Assembly (NCBI GenBank): GCA_937922435.1
Contig: CAKZVT010000051.1
Location: 6,149 to 70,148 of the forward strand
Length of the DNA: 64,000 nucleotides
Direction of reading: 5' to 3'
From: an uncultured Prevotella sp.
GTDB taxonomy: Bacteria > Bacteroidota > Bacteroidia > Bacteroidales > Bacteroidaceae
Each line of letters opens with the position of its first letter. Position 1 is the stretch's first letter. This document shows, one piece after another, positions 34,979-44,321 of the stretch. The translations under genes were made by a program, and so were the position numbers. The notes beneath the pieces were generated by a model. That model ran no database searches, was not told the origin of the DNA, and saw nothing but the letters and a program-made list of their open reading frames with translations.

Positions 34979-35330
34979 GTCCGAATGCGGTCTTTTATGC
35001 TGCAATACATGGCTGATTGCATTGCAAAACATGGTCAATCGCAATGCCGAAAGCCGTCTTTGGCATCGGTAGAAGCCGTCAAAACCACCCGTTTTGACGG
35101 CTTTTTCATGTTGTTTAGCCCGTATTTTGTGCTTTTACCGTCCGTCTTTGTTGCACACTTTGGCGGCTTTAAGCCGCAATGTTTTGGTTTTCAGGCGTTT
35201 GCATTTGCACACGAAAGACGCGCGTATTTCCGTCCTTTGTCCGGTTGTTTCAGAGCAACGCCGTTGTAGAACGTCAACCGAAATCAATGTGTAAGCAAAT
35301 GGCGGCATAATGCTTGCATGTTGCTTTGAC
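34979..35330. repeat. Diverged intergenic repeat, copy A
   Basis: The gap 34627-35507 (881 bp) has no gene. This half holds short blocks that recur in the same order at 53170-53510: AAGCCGTC, a T-rich CTTTTTC, TTTGTTGCACA, and GTCAACC..AATCA...AAGCAAA. It also contains a strong hairpin at 35076-35106 (AGCCGTCAAAAC with its complement, then TTTTTC), which looks like a plus-strand terminator although no plus-strand gene is close. Confidence 0.5.
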
Positions 35331-35393
35331 ACGCAATAGCTGGTAAATTAGTAAAAATCAGGTTAAAATAGGTCGGCGTATTGAATAATTTAG

Positions 35394-35414
35394 TAATTTT
35401 GTTTGTTAATTTTG
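35394..35414 (+). promoter_or_regulatory. Candidate promoter boxes before the secreted YARHG-like gene
   Basis: Two overlapping TAnnTTTG boxes (TAATTTTG at 35394 and again at 35407). Neither has a good TTTG at the right distance, so both are tentative. Confidence 0.4.
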
Positions 35415-35507
35415 AAAGTGTGAAATGTGCCAGTCCGTGCGATGTGATTGTGCTTTTCAAGGTGTATGTTACAGGTCGGACGGGCGTAAATTTGTGATAT
35501 TTGAATT

Positions 35508-36746
35508 ATGAATATGAGGATGAAATCAAAGATATTTGCCTGCTTTGGCAGCATCGTAAAAGGTGGACTGCTGACGGTGGCAGTGCTGTTTGCTCCAACA
35601 TTGTGTGCTTCGGTGTCGGCCAATGACGGCACGTATTATACTGAAGGAAACCAGTTGCTGCCTTTGGTGGAGACCGATATCCGTGTGCAGCGCGAGGTCT
35701 TGACCCTTAGTTGGGGCGATGACGGCATGGCTGATGTTGACGTGTATTACGAGTTCTTCAATCCGGGCAAGGGCAAAACCGTACTGATGGGCTTTGAGGC
35801 TGACGCACCCGATTATATGTCTTCGCTCGACAGGAGCGGCGCGCACCCCGACATAATGGGGTTTACGGTAGAGATGAACGGCGAGGCTCTGCCTGTATCA
35901 ACGTCGGTCGTGAACGTTGATACGCTTTATGTGAACGACGGAAAGGTGCTTGCGCTCGACCTTTCACGTTATGATGTTGACGAGGCGCATACGGGTTCGT
36001 GGCTGTACACGCGTGAAGGCGACGGCGTACACATAGCGTTTGTGTACCATTTCGACGCGGCGTTCAAGCCGGGAGTGAACATCGTGCGCCACCATTACCG
36101 CTACCGCATGGATGAGTCTGTGGTGTTCAAGTACAAGTTTGATTACAAGCTGACACCTGCCCTGCGATGGGGCAACAGGCAGATTGACGACTTTACGCTG
36201 CGCATCGAGGCGGACAGCGTGCCGCTGCACTTCATGGTGGAGGACAGTTTGTTTAGCAGAAAGGTTGACCCCGTGATTGAAGGTACGGGCAAATGGCGCA
36301 GGCGTATAATACAAAACAACGGATGGCCGGAGAAAATGCCGATGGCGGTGTATGAGGTTTTTCTGCGTAATGCGTCGATTGAATATAAGGTGAAAGATTA
36401 CCGCCCGGCCTCTGAATTGAGAGTGTTTTCAGCCGTATGCACCGAGACCGGCGATATGAATGTGCCGTCCGACTATTACGCTTTCCGCTATAACCTTATG
36501 AGGCCGGACACGCTTGATGACGACTTGTACCACAAGGTGCGCAACCTGCCGTTCGCCCTGCGTGGTTATGTGTTCAAAGATGCTGCGCTGGACGGTTACT
36601 TCCGTAGCCGATGGTGGTATATGCCCGACCCGGATTATGCCGCCACCCTTGAAAGTCTTACAGGTAGGGAGCGGAGATGGCTGATAGGGTTTGACGAAAA
36701 ATTTAAGGAAGTTGGAAGTTCCAAGTTGTTTCCGGCGGTTGAGTAA
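35508..36746 (+). CDS. Secreted DUF4424/YARHG-like protein of unknown function
   Basis: A 412-aa exported protein. A long basic-then-hydrophobic signal ends near residue 38 (SVSANDG). The mature N-terminus, GTYYTEGNQLLPLVETDI, followed by VQREVLTLSW, resembles the DUF4424-type secreted domain. The last ~70 residues (FALRGYVFKDAALDGYFRSRWWYMP...) resemble the small YARHG module of extracellular bacterial proteins. Both names are from memory of family patterns. The gene stands alone on the plus strand and converges on the Pif1-like gene 10 bp away. Starts at 35514 or 35520 are also possible. Confidence 0.65.
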   Translation: MNMRMKSKIFACFGSIVKGGLLTVAVLFAPTLCASVSANDGTYYTEGNQLLPLVETDIRVQREVLTLSWGDDGMADVDVYYEFFNPGKGKTVLMGFEADAPDYMSSLDRSGAHPDIMGFTVEMNGEALPVSTSVVNVDTLYVNDGKVLALDLSRYDVDEAHTGSWLYTREGDGVHIAFVYHFDAAFKPGVNIVRHHYRYRMDESVVFKYKFDYKLTPALRWGNRQIDDFTLRIEADSVPLHFMVEDSLFSRKVDPVIEGTGKWRRRIIQNNGWPEKMPMAVYEVFLRNASIEYKVKDYRPASELRVFSAVCTETGDMNVPSDYYAFRYNLMRPDTLDDDLYHKVRNLPFALRGYVFKDAALDGYFRSRWWYMPDPDYAATLESLTGRERRWLIGFDEKFKEVGSSKLFPAVE

Positions 36747-36755
36747 GTGCTGATG

Positions 36756-38468
36756 TTATAGCCGTAGTCTCTTCAACCGCCTTTCCGCTTCTTTTGCGTC
36801 AGGGTATAGTTCGAGAGCCTTGCGGTAGTTGGCGGCGGCTGCCTCGGGCATGTGCTCGCGTTCGCATTCTTTACCCATAAGGGTGTATTCGGCGGCGAGA
36901 CGCTTTAGCAGGTCGTCGCGACGCGACATTTCTTTTTGTAGAAGTTCGTTTTCTTGCCGCAGGGTGTTGATTATGCCGAGCTTGCGGCGTATTAGCCGTT
37001 TGGCGGCAGGCTTCTCTATGTCGTAGCGGTGATGTATGGCGCGGAAGAAGGCGGAAAGGAAGCCGTCGAAGTCGCCGCGGTCGAAGGCTTGGGCGGCATC
37101 GTGATACTCCTTGTCGGCGGCAGACTCTTTCAGGGCGTTGCCTATGAGTGCGGTGTCGTTGTAAGTACGGGCGAATTGCTTTATTTCCTGGCGCACGAAT
37201 ATGTCGTCACGGCGTATGGGTACGGCGAGGCTGATGCCTGAAAGCGAGGTGCAGCGCGACAAGGCGACGTATGCCTGGCCACCGGCGAATGCTCCGCCGG
37301 TGAAGTCGATGTTGACGTGGCGGAACGTAAGTCCCTGGCTCTTGTGTACGGTGATGGCCCATGCAAGGCGGATGGGGAACTGTATGTAGCTGCCGATTTC
37401 CTCTTCCTCGATTTTCTTTTCCTTCTCGTTGAACTTGTATCGCATGTTGCTCCATCGTTCGCGGCGCACGTCGTGCTCGTTGCCGTCCTCGGTGACGATG
37501 TAGAGCACGTCATCTTCCTCGTCAATTCCCTCGACAACGCCGAGTGTTCCGTTTACCCAACGCTTGTCAGGGTCGTTTTTGATGAATATGATTTGTGCGC
37601 CGGGCTTTACCTCAAGTTCCATAGGGGAGGGCAGACTGCTGTCGGGAAATTCGCCTTTCACTTCACCGTAGAACGTGACGGCTTCGCCTGGCAGCTGGCT
37701 TAAGCGTTGCTCGTTGATGTAGTCTACGGTGTCGCGGCGAGTTGAAAGGGTTATGGCGAGGCTGCTGCCTGCTGTGTCAAGCGTTCCGCCTACGCGTGTG
37801 TTGAGTGTGTGCAGGTCGGCATCGGTGGCGTCGTTGGTGCGTATGTGGTCGAGTATCGATATGAACGCAGGGTCGTTTTGCCTGTAAACCTTGTGCAGCT
37901 CAATGCTGACAAGCCGCATTTCGCGCCATACGCGTGCACCGAAGAAAAACGAGGTAGGGTAGTAGGGGTGGAGCATCCGCCGCTCGTCCTCCTTCACTAC
38001 GGGTTCAAGCTGGTAGATGTCGCCGACGAGCAGGAGCTGCTTGCCGCCGAATGGCTCGCGCATATTGCGTGAATACACGCGCAGCACCTTGTCTATGAAG
38101 TCGATGATGTCGGCACGCACCATGCTTATTTCGTCTATGACGATAAGCTCCACTTCGCGTATTATCTTGCGTTTTTCGGATGTATATTTCAGTGTCGAGC
38201 GCAGATTGCGTATAGAATAACGCTCGTCGTCTGGCAAAAGAGGGTGGAACGGCAGTTTGAAAAAGCTGTGCAGGGTGGAGCCGCCTGCATTGATGGCTGC
38301 TATTCCCGTGGGCGCCAGTATGACGTGTTTTTTCTTTGTGTTTGCACAAATGTGGCGCAGGAAGGTCGATTTGCCCGTACCTGCTTTTCCCGTAAGGAAA
38401 AGCGAGCGACGCGTGTATTGTATTATTTGCAGGGCTTGTTGCAGCTCCGGATTGTCGAGGTCGAGCAC
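36756..38468 (-). CDS. Pif1-like ATP-dependent helicase with C-terminal TPR-like tail
   Basis: A 570-aa superfamily 1B helicase. Walker A GKAGTGKSTF is near residue 27, then LAPTGIAAINAGGSTLHSFF, Walker B VIDEISMVRAD near 112, and GDIYQLEPVV. The C-terminal helicase block WAITVHKSQGLTF sits near 380, followed by ALSRCTSL. The last ~130 residues are helical and end in a TPR-like repeat (AAANYRKALELYPDAKEAERRL). The first codon is GTG (38468); no in-frame ATG lies between it and the upstream stop. Likely role is genome maintenance; the substrate is not readable. Confidence 0.9.
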   Translation of the reverse strand: MLDLDNPELQQALQIIQYTRRSLFLTGKAGTGKSTFLRHICANTKKKHVILAPTGIAAINAGGSTLHSFFKLPFHPLLPDDERYSIRNLRSTLKYTSEKRKIIREVELIVIDEISMVRADIIDFIDKVLRVYSRNMREPFGGKQLLLVGDIYQLEPVVKEDERRMLHPYYPTSFFFGARVWREMRLVSIELHKVYRQNDPAFISILDHIRTNDATDADLHTLNTRVGGTLDTAGSSLAITLSTRRDTVDYINEQRLSQLPGEAVTFYGEVKGEFPDSSLPSPMELEVKPGAQIIFIKNDPDKRWVNGTLGVVEGIDEEDDVLYIVTEDGNEHDVRRERWSNMRYKFNEKEKKIEEEEIGSYIQFPIRLAWAITVHKSQGLTFRHVNIDFTGGAFAGGQAYVALSRCTSLSGISLAVPIRRDDIFVRQEIKQFARTYNDTALIGNALKESAADKEYHDAAQAFDRGDFDGFLSAFFRAIHHRYDIEKPAAKRLIRRKLGIINTLRQENELLQKEMSRRDDLLKRLAAEYTLMGKECEREHMPEAAAANYRKALELYPDAKEAERRLKRLRL

Positions 38469-38509
38469 TTCTATAATTAAGAGTTAAGAATTAAGAGTTG
38501 TGAGATGTG

Positions 38510-38598
38510 AATTAAGAATTAAGAGTTAAGAAAATATGTTTTATCAAACAAATATGTCGAAGCATATTTTCTTCATTCTTAACTCTTAATTCTTAATT
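38510..38598. repeat. Word-repeat hairpin between the PBP1A and Pif1-like genes
   Basis: The left arm 38510-38538, from AATTAAGAATTAAGAGTTAA words, is complementary to 38563-38598 except for a 7-nt insertion. The loop is 24 nt. Extra copies of the same words lie at 38475-38500. It fills the gap right after the PBP1A stop. Confidence 0.85.
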
Positions 38599-38601
38599 GT
38601 T

Positions 38602-41136
38602 TTATAGGTCTTCAAGCCTGGTTGCTTCTCCGTGCGGCTTGTCTGGTGTCTTAGGAACTCCGCCTTCCGACGGTTTTGCAGGTGACGGCCTGTCTATGTT
38701 TACAGAGTTTCCGATTACCATTTTTTCGAGGGCGTTCATTGGATGGCCGGCTTTTTCGGCGGCGATAGAGTCTGCTATGGCGGCACTGTCAATGGCAGCC
38801 GTGTCTTTCTTGACTGGATAGTAGCTGTCACACATGTACATGTCGCGCGTAATGTCATCGTCGATTGGCTTATGGAAGCGTCCGTGATACTTGCTGAAGT
38901 CAGGGTCGGCCATGAGCGATTGCAGGAAGTAGCCGCAGATGGGCAACGCGGTGCGGCTGCCTTGGCCTAATGCGCCGGTGCGGAAGTGTATGCTGCGGTA
39001 TTCACCGCCAACCCATGCCCCGACAACGATGTTGGGACTTACACCCATGAACCATGCGTCGGAATGGTTGTTTGACGTTCCTGTCTTTCCTCCGAAGTCA
39101 GTGTCGCCTGCGGCGTTGTTGATATATCCCCACAGGCTCTGCGACGTGCCGCCGGGTTCGCGCATACCACCCATTAGCAATTGCTGCATGAAGAATGCGC
39201 TTTTATACGGTATTACCTGTTTCTCTTCTGGTTTGCTTGTATATACTTCGTTTCCGTCTTTGTCAACAATCCTTGTCACAAGCACAGGCTCTATGTGCTT
39301 GCCGTCGTTGGCGATGGTGCAATATGCGTTGACCATTTCAAGCAGGTTTACGTCAGAAGAGCCGAGAGCCAATGACGGCTGCTCGTCGAGCGGACTTTTT
39401 ATTCCCATGTCGTGGGCGGTCTTCGCAATGTTTTTTATTCCCATTTCTTGTCCCAATCTGACCGCAACCGAGTTAATGCTACGTGCGAAAGCTCCTTTCA
39501 ACGGGATTGAATCGCCAGAGAAGTGCCCGTTGGCGTTGGTTGGAGTCCATGTAGTCATTCCATGTTTCTGCTTGTCGTACACCTCCATGCGGATATATTC
39601 GTCACGACGCTTGTCGCATGGCGTGAGTCCTTGGTTCATGGCTTCCGTGTAGACGAAGAGTTTGAAGGTAGAGCCAGGCTGGCGCATTGCCGTTACTTTG
39701 TCGTATTTCCATGAGTTGAAGTCGATGTCGCCTACCCATGCTTTTACGTGTCCCGTTTGAGGCTCCATAGCTACAAATGAGCAGTGCATGAATTTCACCA
39801 TGTAACGTATGGAGTCCATGGTGCTCATTTCTTTTTCGATAGTACCGTTCTCGTAGTCGAATAATTTTACCTTGTGTGGTTTGTTGAGGTAATAATCTAT
39901 AGAGTCAGGCTGGTTGGGATATTTTTGTGAAAGAACCTTGTACACGGGCAACTTCTTTGCGATGTCTTCGATAAAGCCTGGTATCACTTGGTGGTTTTCA
40001 TCGCGCCATGGGTCTTGGCCAGACCAGTGGCGGTCGAAGTTGCGTTGTACTTGGCGCATCTGTTTCCGCGCCGCGTCTTCCGCATATTTCTGCATACGTG
40101 TGTCGATAGTGGTATATATCTTCAGTCCGCTGCTGTAGAGGTCGTAGCCGTTTTCTTTGCACCAGTCCTTCAATTCGTCGGCAACAGCTTCGCGGAAGTA
40201 TTTTGCTTGTCCGTCATAATTGCTTTCAACGCTATAGCTAAGTTTAATCGGTATCGCGCTGAGCGAGTCATAGGCGGCACGCGTTATGTCGCCATGTGTC
40301 ATCATGTTGTGCAGCACGACATTGCGCCGTGCAAGGCTATTGTCGGGATGGCTTATAGGGTTGTAATATGTTGTGGCTTTAAGCATGCCGACAAGCACAG
40401 CGGCTTGTTCGGCTGTGATTTCAGCAGGCGTGGTGTTGAAATATGTCTTACATGCAGTCTTGATGCCGAAGGCGTTGGAACCGAAATCTACAGTGTTGGC
40501 GTACATTGTAAGGATTTCCTGCTTGTCGTACATCATTTCAAGCTTGGTCGCTATAATCCATTCCTTGCTTTTCATGATGAGCATGCGTACTCCGGGGATA
40601 TGTCCGAGCAAACCTGTCGAATACTGCGTCCTTACGCGGAACATGTTTTTCGCCAGCTGTTGGGTGATTGTCGACGCGCCACGGGCTTCATGGCTAAGAA
40701 TAACATCTTTCAGCACAGCGAACATTCCGATAGGGTCAACTCCGCGATGCTTGTAGAAACGTTCGTCTTCAGTGTCTATCAAGGCTTTCCAGAAAACAGG
40801 GTTGACGTCTTCGTATTTTACAGGTGTCCTGTTTTCGCTGAAATATTTACCAATAAGCACACCGTCGGCACTGTATATTTCGGATGCTTCGCTTGTTGTA
40901 GGTTTCTTGATTTGCGCGAAACCGGGCGATTTCCCGAAAAGCCATAGGAAGTTTATATCCACCATACCTAAATATATAATGAAGGCGGCGATGAGTGAGG
41001 CGATGATTACAAATGTTTTCTTGTACCATCTGCTTCCTTTGTAAAGGCTTTTGTACCAATGCCAAAAAGCTTTTATCTTACGATAACAAAAGCGTAAGAA
41101 TTTGCCTATGAACGAGTCCTGCAATTTTGGGAGCAT
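38602..41136 (-). CDS. Bifunctional penicillin-binding protein 1A (glycosyltransferase/transpeptidase)
   Basis: An 844-aa class A PBP that polymerises and cross-links peptidoglycan from the inner membrane. The basic cytoplasmic tail is followed by one transmembrane helix (about 40-62). The GT51 domain has the catalytic EDERFYKHRGVDPIG (about 118-132) and STITQQLAKNMF. The transpeptidase domain has SxxK in PGSTFKLF (near 510), SIN in ARSINSVAV and KTGT in GGKTGTSNN. The Pro-rich C-terminal tail is probably disordered. It starts 53 bp after miaA with its own TACATTTG box. Confidence 0.95.
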   Translation of the reverse strand: MLPKLQDSFIGKFLRFCYRKIKAFWHWYKSLYKGSRWYKKTFVIIASLIAAFIIYLGMVDINFLWLFGKSPGFAQIKKPTTSEASEIYSADGVLIGKYFSENRTPVKYEDVNPVFWKALIDTEDERFYKHRGVDPIGMFAVLKDVILSHEARGASTITQQLAKNMFRVRTQYSTGLLGHIPGVRMLIMKSKEWIIATKLEMMYDKQEILTMYANTVDFGSNAFGIKTACKTYFNTTPAEITAEQAAVLVGMLKATTYYNPISHPDNSLARRNVVLHNMMTHGDITRAAYDSLSAIPIKLSYSVESNYDGQAKYFREAVADELKDWCKENGYDLYSSGLKIYTTIDTRMQKYAEDAARKQMRQVQRNFDRHWSGQDPWRDENHQVIPGFIEDIAKKLPVYKVLSQKYPNQPDSIDYYLNKPHKVKLFDYENGTIEKEMSTMDSIRYMVKFMHCSFVAMEPQTGHVKAWVGDIDFNSWKYDKVTAMRQPGSTFKLFVYTEAMNQGLTPCDKRRDEYIRMEVYDKQKHGMTTWTPTNANGHFSGDSIPLKGAFARSINSVAVRLGQEMGIKNIAKTAHDMGIKSPLDEQPSLALGSSDVNLLEMVNAYCTIANDGKHIEPVLVTRIVDKDGNEVYTSKPEEKQVIPYKSAFFMQQLLMGGMREPGGTSQSLWGYINNAAGDTDFGGKTGTSNNHSDAWFMGVSPNIVVGAWVGGEYRSIHFRTGALGQGSRTALPICGYFLQSLMADPDFSKYHGRFHKPIDDDITRDMYMCDSYYPVKKDTAAIDSAAIADSIAAEKAGHPMNALEKMVIGNSVNIDRPSPAKPSEGGVPKTPDKPHGEATRLEDL

Positions 41137-41165
41137 ACTATGTCTTAATTCTGTTGTTTGCGGTG

Positions 41166-41173
41166 CAAATGTA
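41166..41173 (-). promoter_or_regulatory. Promoter -7 box of the PBP1A gene
   Basis: TACATTTG on the minus strand, 29 bp before the ATG and just after the miaA terminator. No clear TTTG lies upstream at the proper distance. Confidence 0.55.
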
Positions 41174-41176
41174 ATG

Positions 41177-41203
41177 AAAAAGCTACATTCTAACGGAATG
41201 TAG
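41177..41203 (-). terminator. Intrinsic terminator of miaA
   Basis: An 8-bp stem, CTACATTC/GAATGTAG, with 5-nt loop, then CTTTTTC on the minus strand. The hairpin overlaps the miaA stop codon. Confidence 0.82.
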
Positions 41204-42086
41204 TTACATAATTTATGATTTCTTCAACATTGTCGGGTGAGAACCATTGTATGTCCTTGTCCCTTTTGAACCATGTGAGCTGTTTCCTGCAATATTTGTG
41301 TGTGTCGTATTTAATCCTGAAAACCGCTTCGTCTAATGTGCATTTCCCGTCAAAGTGGTCGAATAGTTCTTTGTAACCGACGGTGTTTAGTGCGTTTAGC
41401 CCTTTGTACGGATACATTTGGTGAGCCTCTTCAACCAAGCCAGCCTCCAACATCTTGTCTACTCGTAAATCAATGCGTTTGTACAGCTCGTCCCGTTCAC
41501 GTATAAGCCCAATCTTTACAATTTTGAACGGGCGTTCCTTTTTTGTGTTTGTCCTGAATGATGTGTAAGTCTTTCCTGTAGACAAGCAGATTTCTACCGC
41601 ATGAATGATTCGTTTGGGATTGTTCTTGTCGACAATGGCATAGTATTCGGGGTCAAGTTTTTCAAGTTGACGCTGCATTGACACTAAACCGTTGCGGTCA
41701 TAGTCTTCTTTTACATGCAACCGTACACTTTCACTTACGGTCGGAATATCGTCAATCCCATTACATACGGCATCGATATACATCATACTGCCGCCAGCCA
41801 TGACGACCGTATCGTTATCAATGAAGAGCTTGTCTAACAGTTCAAGCACATCATTCTCGAACATGGCGGCATTATAGTAATCTCCGATGCTGAGATTGCC
41901 AACGAAGAAATGCCTTATTGTTTTCAGCTCGTATTCAGTTGGCGCAGCTGTCCCTATTGGGATTTCCCTGTACATTTGGCGCGAGTCCGCGTTGATTATT
42001 ACAGTTCCCAATTGTTTGGCTATATTGAGGCACAAGGCTGTTTTGCCAACGCCTGTCGGTCCCACGATGACAATCAATGTCTTCAT
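41190..42086 (-). CDS. miaA: tRNA dimethylallyltransferase
   Basis: A 298-aa enzyme adding an isopentenyl group to A37 of tRNAs that read UNN codons. The P-loop is VGPTGVGKTALC (8-19), followed by INADSRQMYREIPIGTAAP, which binds tRNA and the prenyl donor. The KRIIHAVEICLSTGK motif lies near 155. It starts 4 bp after lpxA, so it ends the lipid A gene run. Confidence 0.97.
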   Translation of the reverse strand: MKTLIVIVGPTGVGKTALCLNIAKQLGTVIINADSRQMYREIPIGTAAPTEYELKTIRHFFVGNLSIGDYYNAAMFENDVLELLDKLFIDNDTVVMAGGSMMYIDAVCNGIDDIPTVSESVRLHVKEDYDRNGLVSMQRQLEKLDPEYYAIVDKNNPKRIIHAVEICLSTGKTYTSFRTNTKKERPFKIVKIGLIRERDELYKRIDLRVDKMLEAGLVEEAHQMYPYKGLNALNTVGYKELFDHFDGKCTLDEAVFRIKYDTHKYCRKQLTWFKRDKDIQWFSPDNVEEIINYVTTFR

Positions 42087-42090
42087 GAGT

Positions 42091-42861
42091 TTACCTTATG
42101 ATGCCCCTCTTCGAATTCTCAACGAAGTCTATGATGTAATTGATTTCTTTACTTTCGGGAATGCACCTGCGGATTTCGTCTATTCCTTCTTTCAGTACGC
42201 CTTTGGAATAGAGCAAGCGGTATGCTTCGTGTATGTTGTCGATAAGTTCGTTGTTGAATCCACGCCTGCGTAGCCCAACAAGGTTGATTCCGCAATACTT
42301 TGTAGGCTCTTTGCCCGCAATGATAAACGGCGGAATGTCTTGGCTGAAGCGGCATCCTCCTTGTATCATTACATATCCTCCGATATGGCAGAACTGGTGG
42401 CAAAGTACTTCAGCGCTTATTATTGCATTGTCGTCAACGGTTACTTCACCTCCGAATTTGGTCGAGTTGCCTATGATGCAACCGCTACCAACCACGCAGT
42501 CGTGGGCGATGTGTACATTTTCCATCAAAAGGTTGTTTGAGCCGACTTGTGTCGTACCCTTGGAGGCTGTACCCCTTGATATTGTCACGCATTCGCGTAT
42601 GCTGTTGTTGTCGCCTACCTCGCACGTTGTGTCTTCCCCTTTGAATTTCAGGTCTTGCGGTTTGGTACTGATGCTCGCGCCAGGCATGATTTCGTTGCCA
42701 TTGCCGATTCGTGCGCCGTAATTTATTGTCACGCTATTTTGCAATACATTATTGTCGCCGATTACAGTGTTCCTGTCGATATAGCAGAATGGGCCAATAA
42801 TGTTGTTGTCACCAAGTTTTGCTTCAGGATGAACGTATGCTAGTGGACTTATTTGGTTCAT
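42091..42861 (-). CDS. lpxA: UDP-N-acetylglucosamine O-acyltransferase
   Basis: A 256-aa cytoplasmic trimer subunit performing the first step of lipid A synthesis. A left-handed beta-helix of hexapeptide repeats (LGDNNIIGPFCYIDRNTVIGDNN) spans about 15-180. The catalytic His lies in VHIAHDCVVG. The C-terminal helical domain follows GLRRRGF. It is preceded by lpxC-fabZ and followed by miaA. Confidence 0.97.
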   Translation of the reverse strand: MNQISPLAYVHPEAKLGDNNIIGPFCYIDRNTVIGDNNVLQNSVTINYGARIGNGNEIMPGASISTKPQDLKFKGEDTTCEVGDNNSIRECVTISRGTASKGTTQVGSNNLLMENVHIAHDCVVGSGCIIGNSTKFGGEVTVDDNAIISAEVLCHQFCHIGGYVMIQGGCRFSQDIPPFIIAGKEPTKYCGINLVGLRRRGFNNELIDNIHEAYRLLYSKGVLKEGIDEIRRCIPESKEINYIIDFVENSKRGIIR

Positions 42862-42929
42862 ATCTTGTCGTATTAGTAGTTAAGGGGCAGATTTACCAGT
42901 CTGCCCCTTATATTAATATAAGGTGTATA

Positions 42930-44321
42930 TTACTTGTTTTTTACTATCTGTGCGGTGAATGTGGCTTCCGATACAACCTTGTCACCTACGAATACATATC
43001 CTTTCATTGACGAAACACCGTGTCGTACGGGTGCGAGCAGGTCAACCTTGAACAACAGTGTGTCGCCGGGAACAACCTTTTGACGGAACTTCACGTCGTC
43101 AATCTTCATGAAATATGTAGACCAGCGTTCTGGTTCGTCAACGGTGTTGAGTACGAGCAAACCGCCACACTGCGCCATAGCTTCTACTTGGAGTACACCT
43201 GGCATAACGGGTTCTTGTGGAAAATGCCCTGTGAAGAATGGTTCGTTGCTTGTCACGTTTTTCACTCCGACGATGCTGCTCGGGCCAAGGGCTATGACTT
43301 TGTCAACCAACTGCATCGGATAACGGTGGGGCAACAGTTCACGGATACGGTTGACATCCATTACCGGAGGCTCGTTGCAATTGTATATGGGGGCCTGTAT
43401 CTCGTGTTTGCGTATTTCCCGGCGCATCAGGCGGGCAAACTTGTTGTTGATGGTGTGACCTGGCTTGGTGGCAATGATGCGTCCCTTAATCGGTTTGCCA
43501 ATCAAGGCCATGTCGCCTATAATGTCAAGCAGTTTATGACGTGTGCATTCGTTTTCCCATACCAATGGTTTATGCTGTATGTAGCCGAGTTTCGTTGCGT
43601 CAAGATGCGGGACATTCAGAAAATCTGCAAGGGCGTCAAGCCTTTCCTGCGTGGTCTGCCTTTCATATATTACAATAGCGTTGTCCATGTCGCCGCCCTT
43701 AATCAGGTTGGCGCGCAGCAACGGCTCGATGTCCCTTACGAATACGAATGTGCGCGCAGGGGCGATTTCCGTTGCAAAGTCTTCTATATGGTCGAGTGTC
43801 GCGAATTGGCTGTTTATGAACTTCGAGTCGAACGAGCACATCGCTGTGAGGCTGAACTCGTCGTCAGGCAATATTGTAATGCACGAACCTGACTCGGGGT
43901 CTTTCACTTCAATCTTGTGGCGGATTATATAGTAATCCTTCGGTGCGTTCTGTTCTTCAATTCCGATTTCCTGTATCTTGTTTATGTATTGTGCGGCAGA
44001 ACCGTCAAGGATTGGAAACTCCGGTCCGTTTACCTGTATCAGGCAGTTGTCAATCCCGAGGGCGTACAAAGCTGCAAGCGCATGCTCGACAGTGGAAATC
44101 CTCACGTCGCCTTTGCCTACAACTGTCCCACGCTGTGTGTCAACCACATTTTCGGCGATTGCGTCGATTATGGGTTGTCCGTCAATATCGATTCGTTGTA
44201 TCTTATATCCTGTGTTGACGGCTGCCGGATTGAATGTTATGGTGAGGTTCAATCCCGTATGCAAGCCTTTACCACATAAGGCAAAACTGCCTTTCAGTGT
44301 ATTCTGTTTAGACATTTCCAT
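42930..44321 (-). CDS. lpxC: LpxC-FabZ fusion: UDP-3-O-acyl-GlcNAc deacetylase / hydroxyacyl-ACP dehydratase
   Basis: A 463-aa fusion of two enzymes. Residues 1-~300 are LpxC, which commits sugar to lipid A; zinc ligands lie in VEHALAAL (near 75) and HKLLDIIGDMAL (near 235). Residues ~315-463 are FabZ, which dehydrates hydroxyacyl-ACP in fatty acid synthesis; LPHRYPMQLVDKVI and GHFPQEPVMPGVLQVEAMAQ carry the catalytic His and Glu. The fusion is common in Bacteroidetes and couples two pathways that draw on the same hydroxyacyl pool. It overlaps lpxD by one base (TAATG). The second Met (44315) may be the real start. Confidence 0.97.
   Translation of the reverse strand: MEMSKQNTLKGSFALCGKGLHTGLNLTITFNPAAVNTGYKIQRIDIDGQPIIDAIAENVVDTQRGTVVGKGDVRISTVEHALAALYALGIDNCLIQVNGPEFPILDGSAAQYINKIQEIGIEEQNAPKDYYIIRHKIEVKDPESGSCITILPDDEFSLTAMCSFDSKFINSQFATLDHIEDFATEIAPARTFVFVRDIEPLLRANLIKGGDMDNAIVIYERQTTQERLDALADFLNVPHLDATKLGYIQHKPLVWENECTRHKLLDIIGDMALIGKPIKGRIIATKPGHTINNKFARLMRREIRKHEIQAPIYNCNEPPVMDVNRIRELLPHRYPMQLVDKVIALGPSSIVGVKNVTSNEPFFTGHFPQEPVMPGVLQVEAMAQCGGLLVLNTVDEPERWSTYFMKIDDVKFRQKVVPGDTLLFKVDLLAPVRHGVSSMKGYVFVGDKVVSEATFTAQIVKNK

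Noticed and set aside
39988..40947. 319-codon open frame opposite the PBP1A gene
   Set aside because: Shadow of a conserved gene; no family motif, no promoter and unlikely amino-acid composition.
43020..43892. 290-codon open frame opposite lpxC-fabZ
   Set aside because: Antisense shadow; the fusion enzyme on the other strand has full catalytic motifs.
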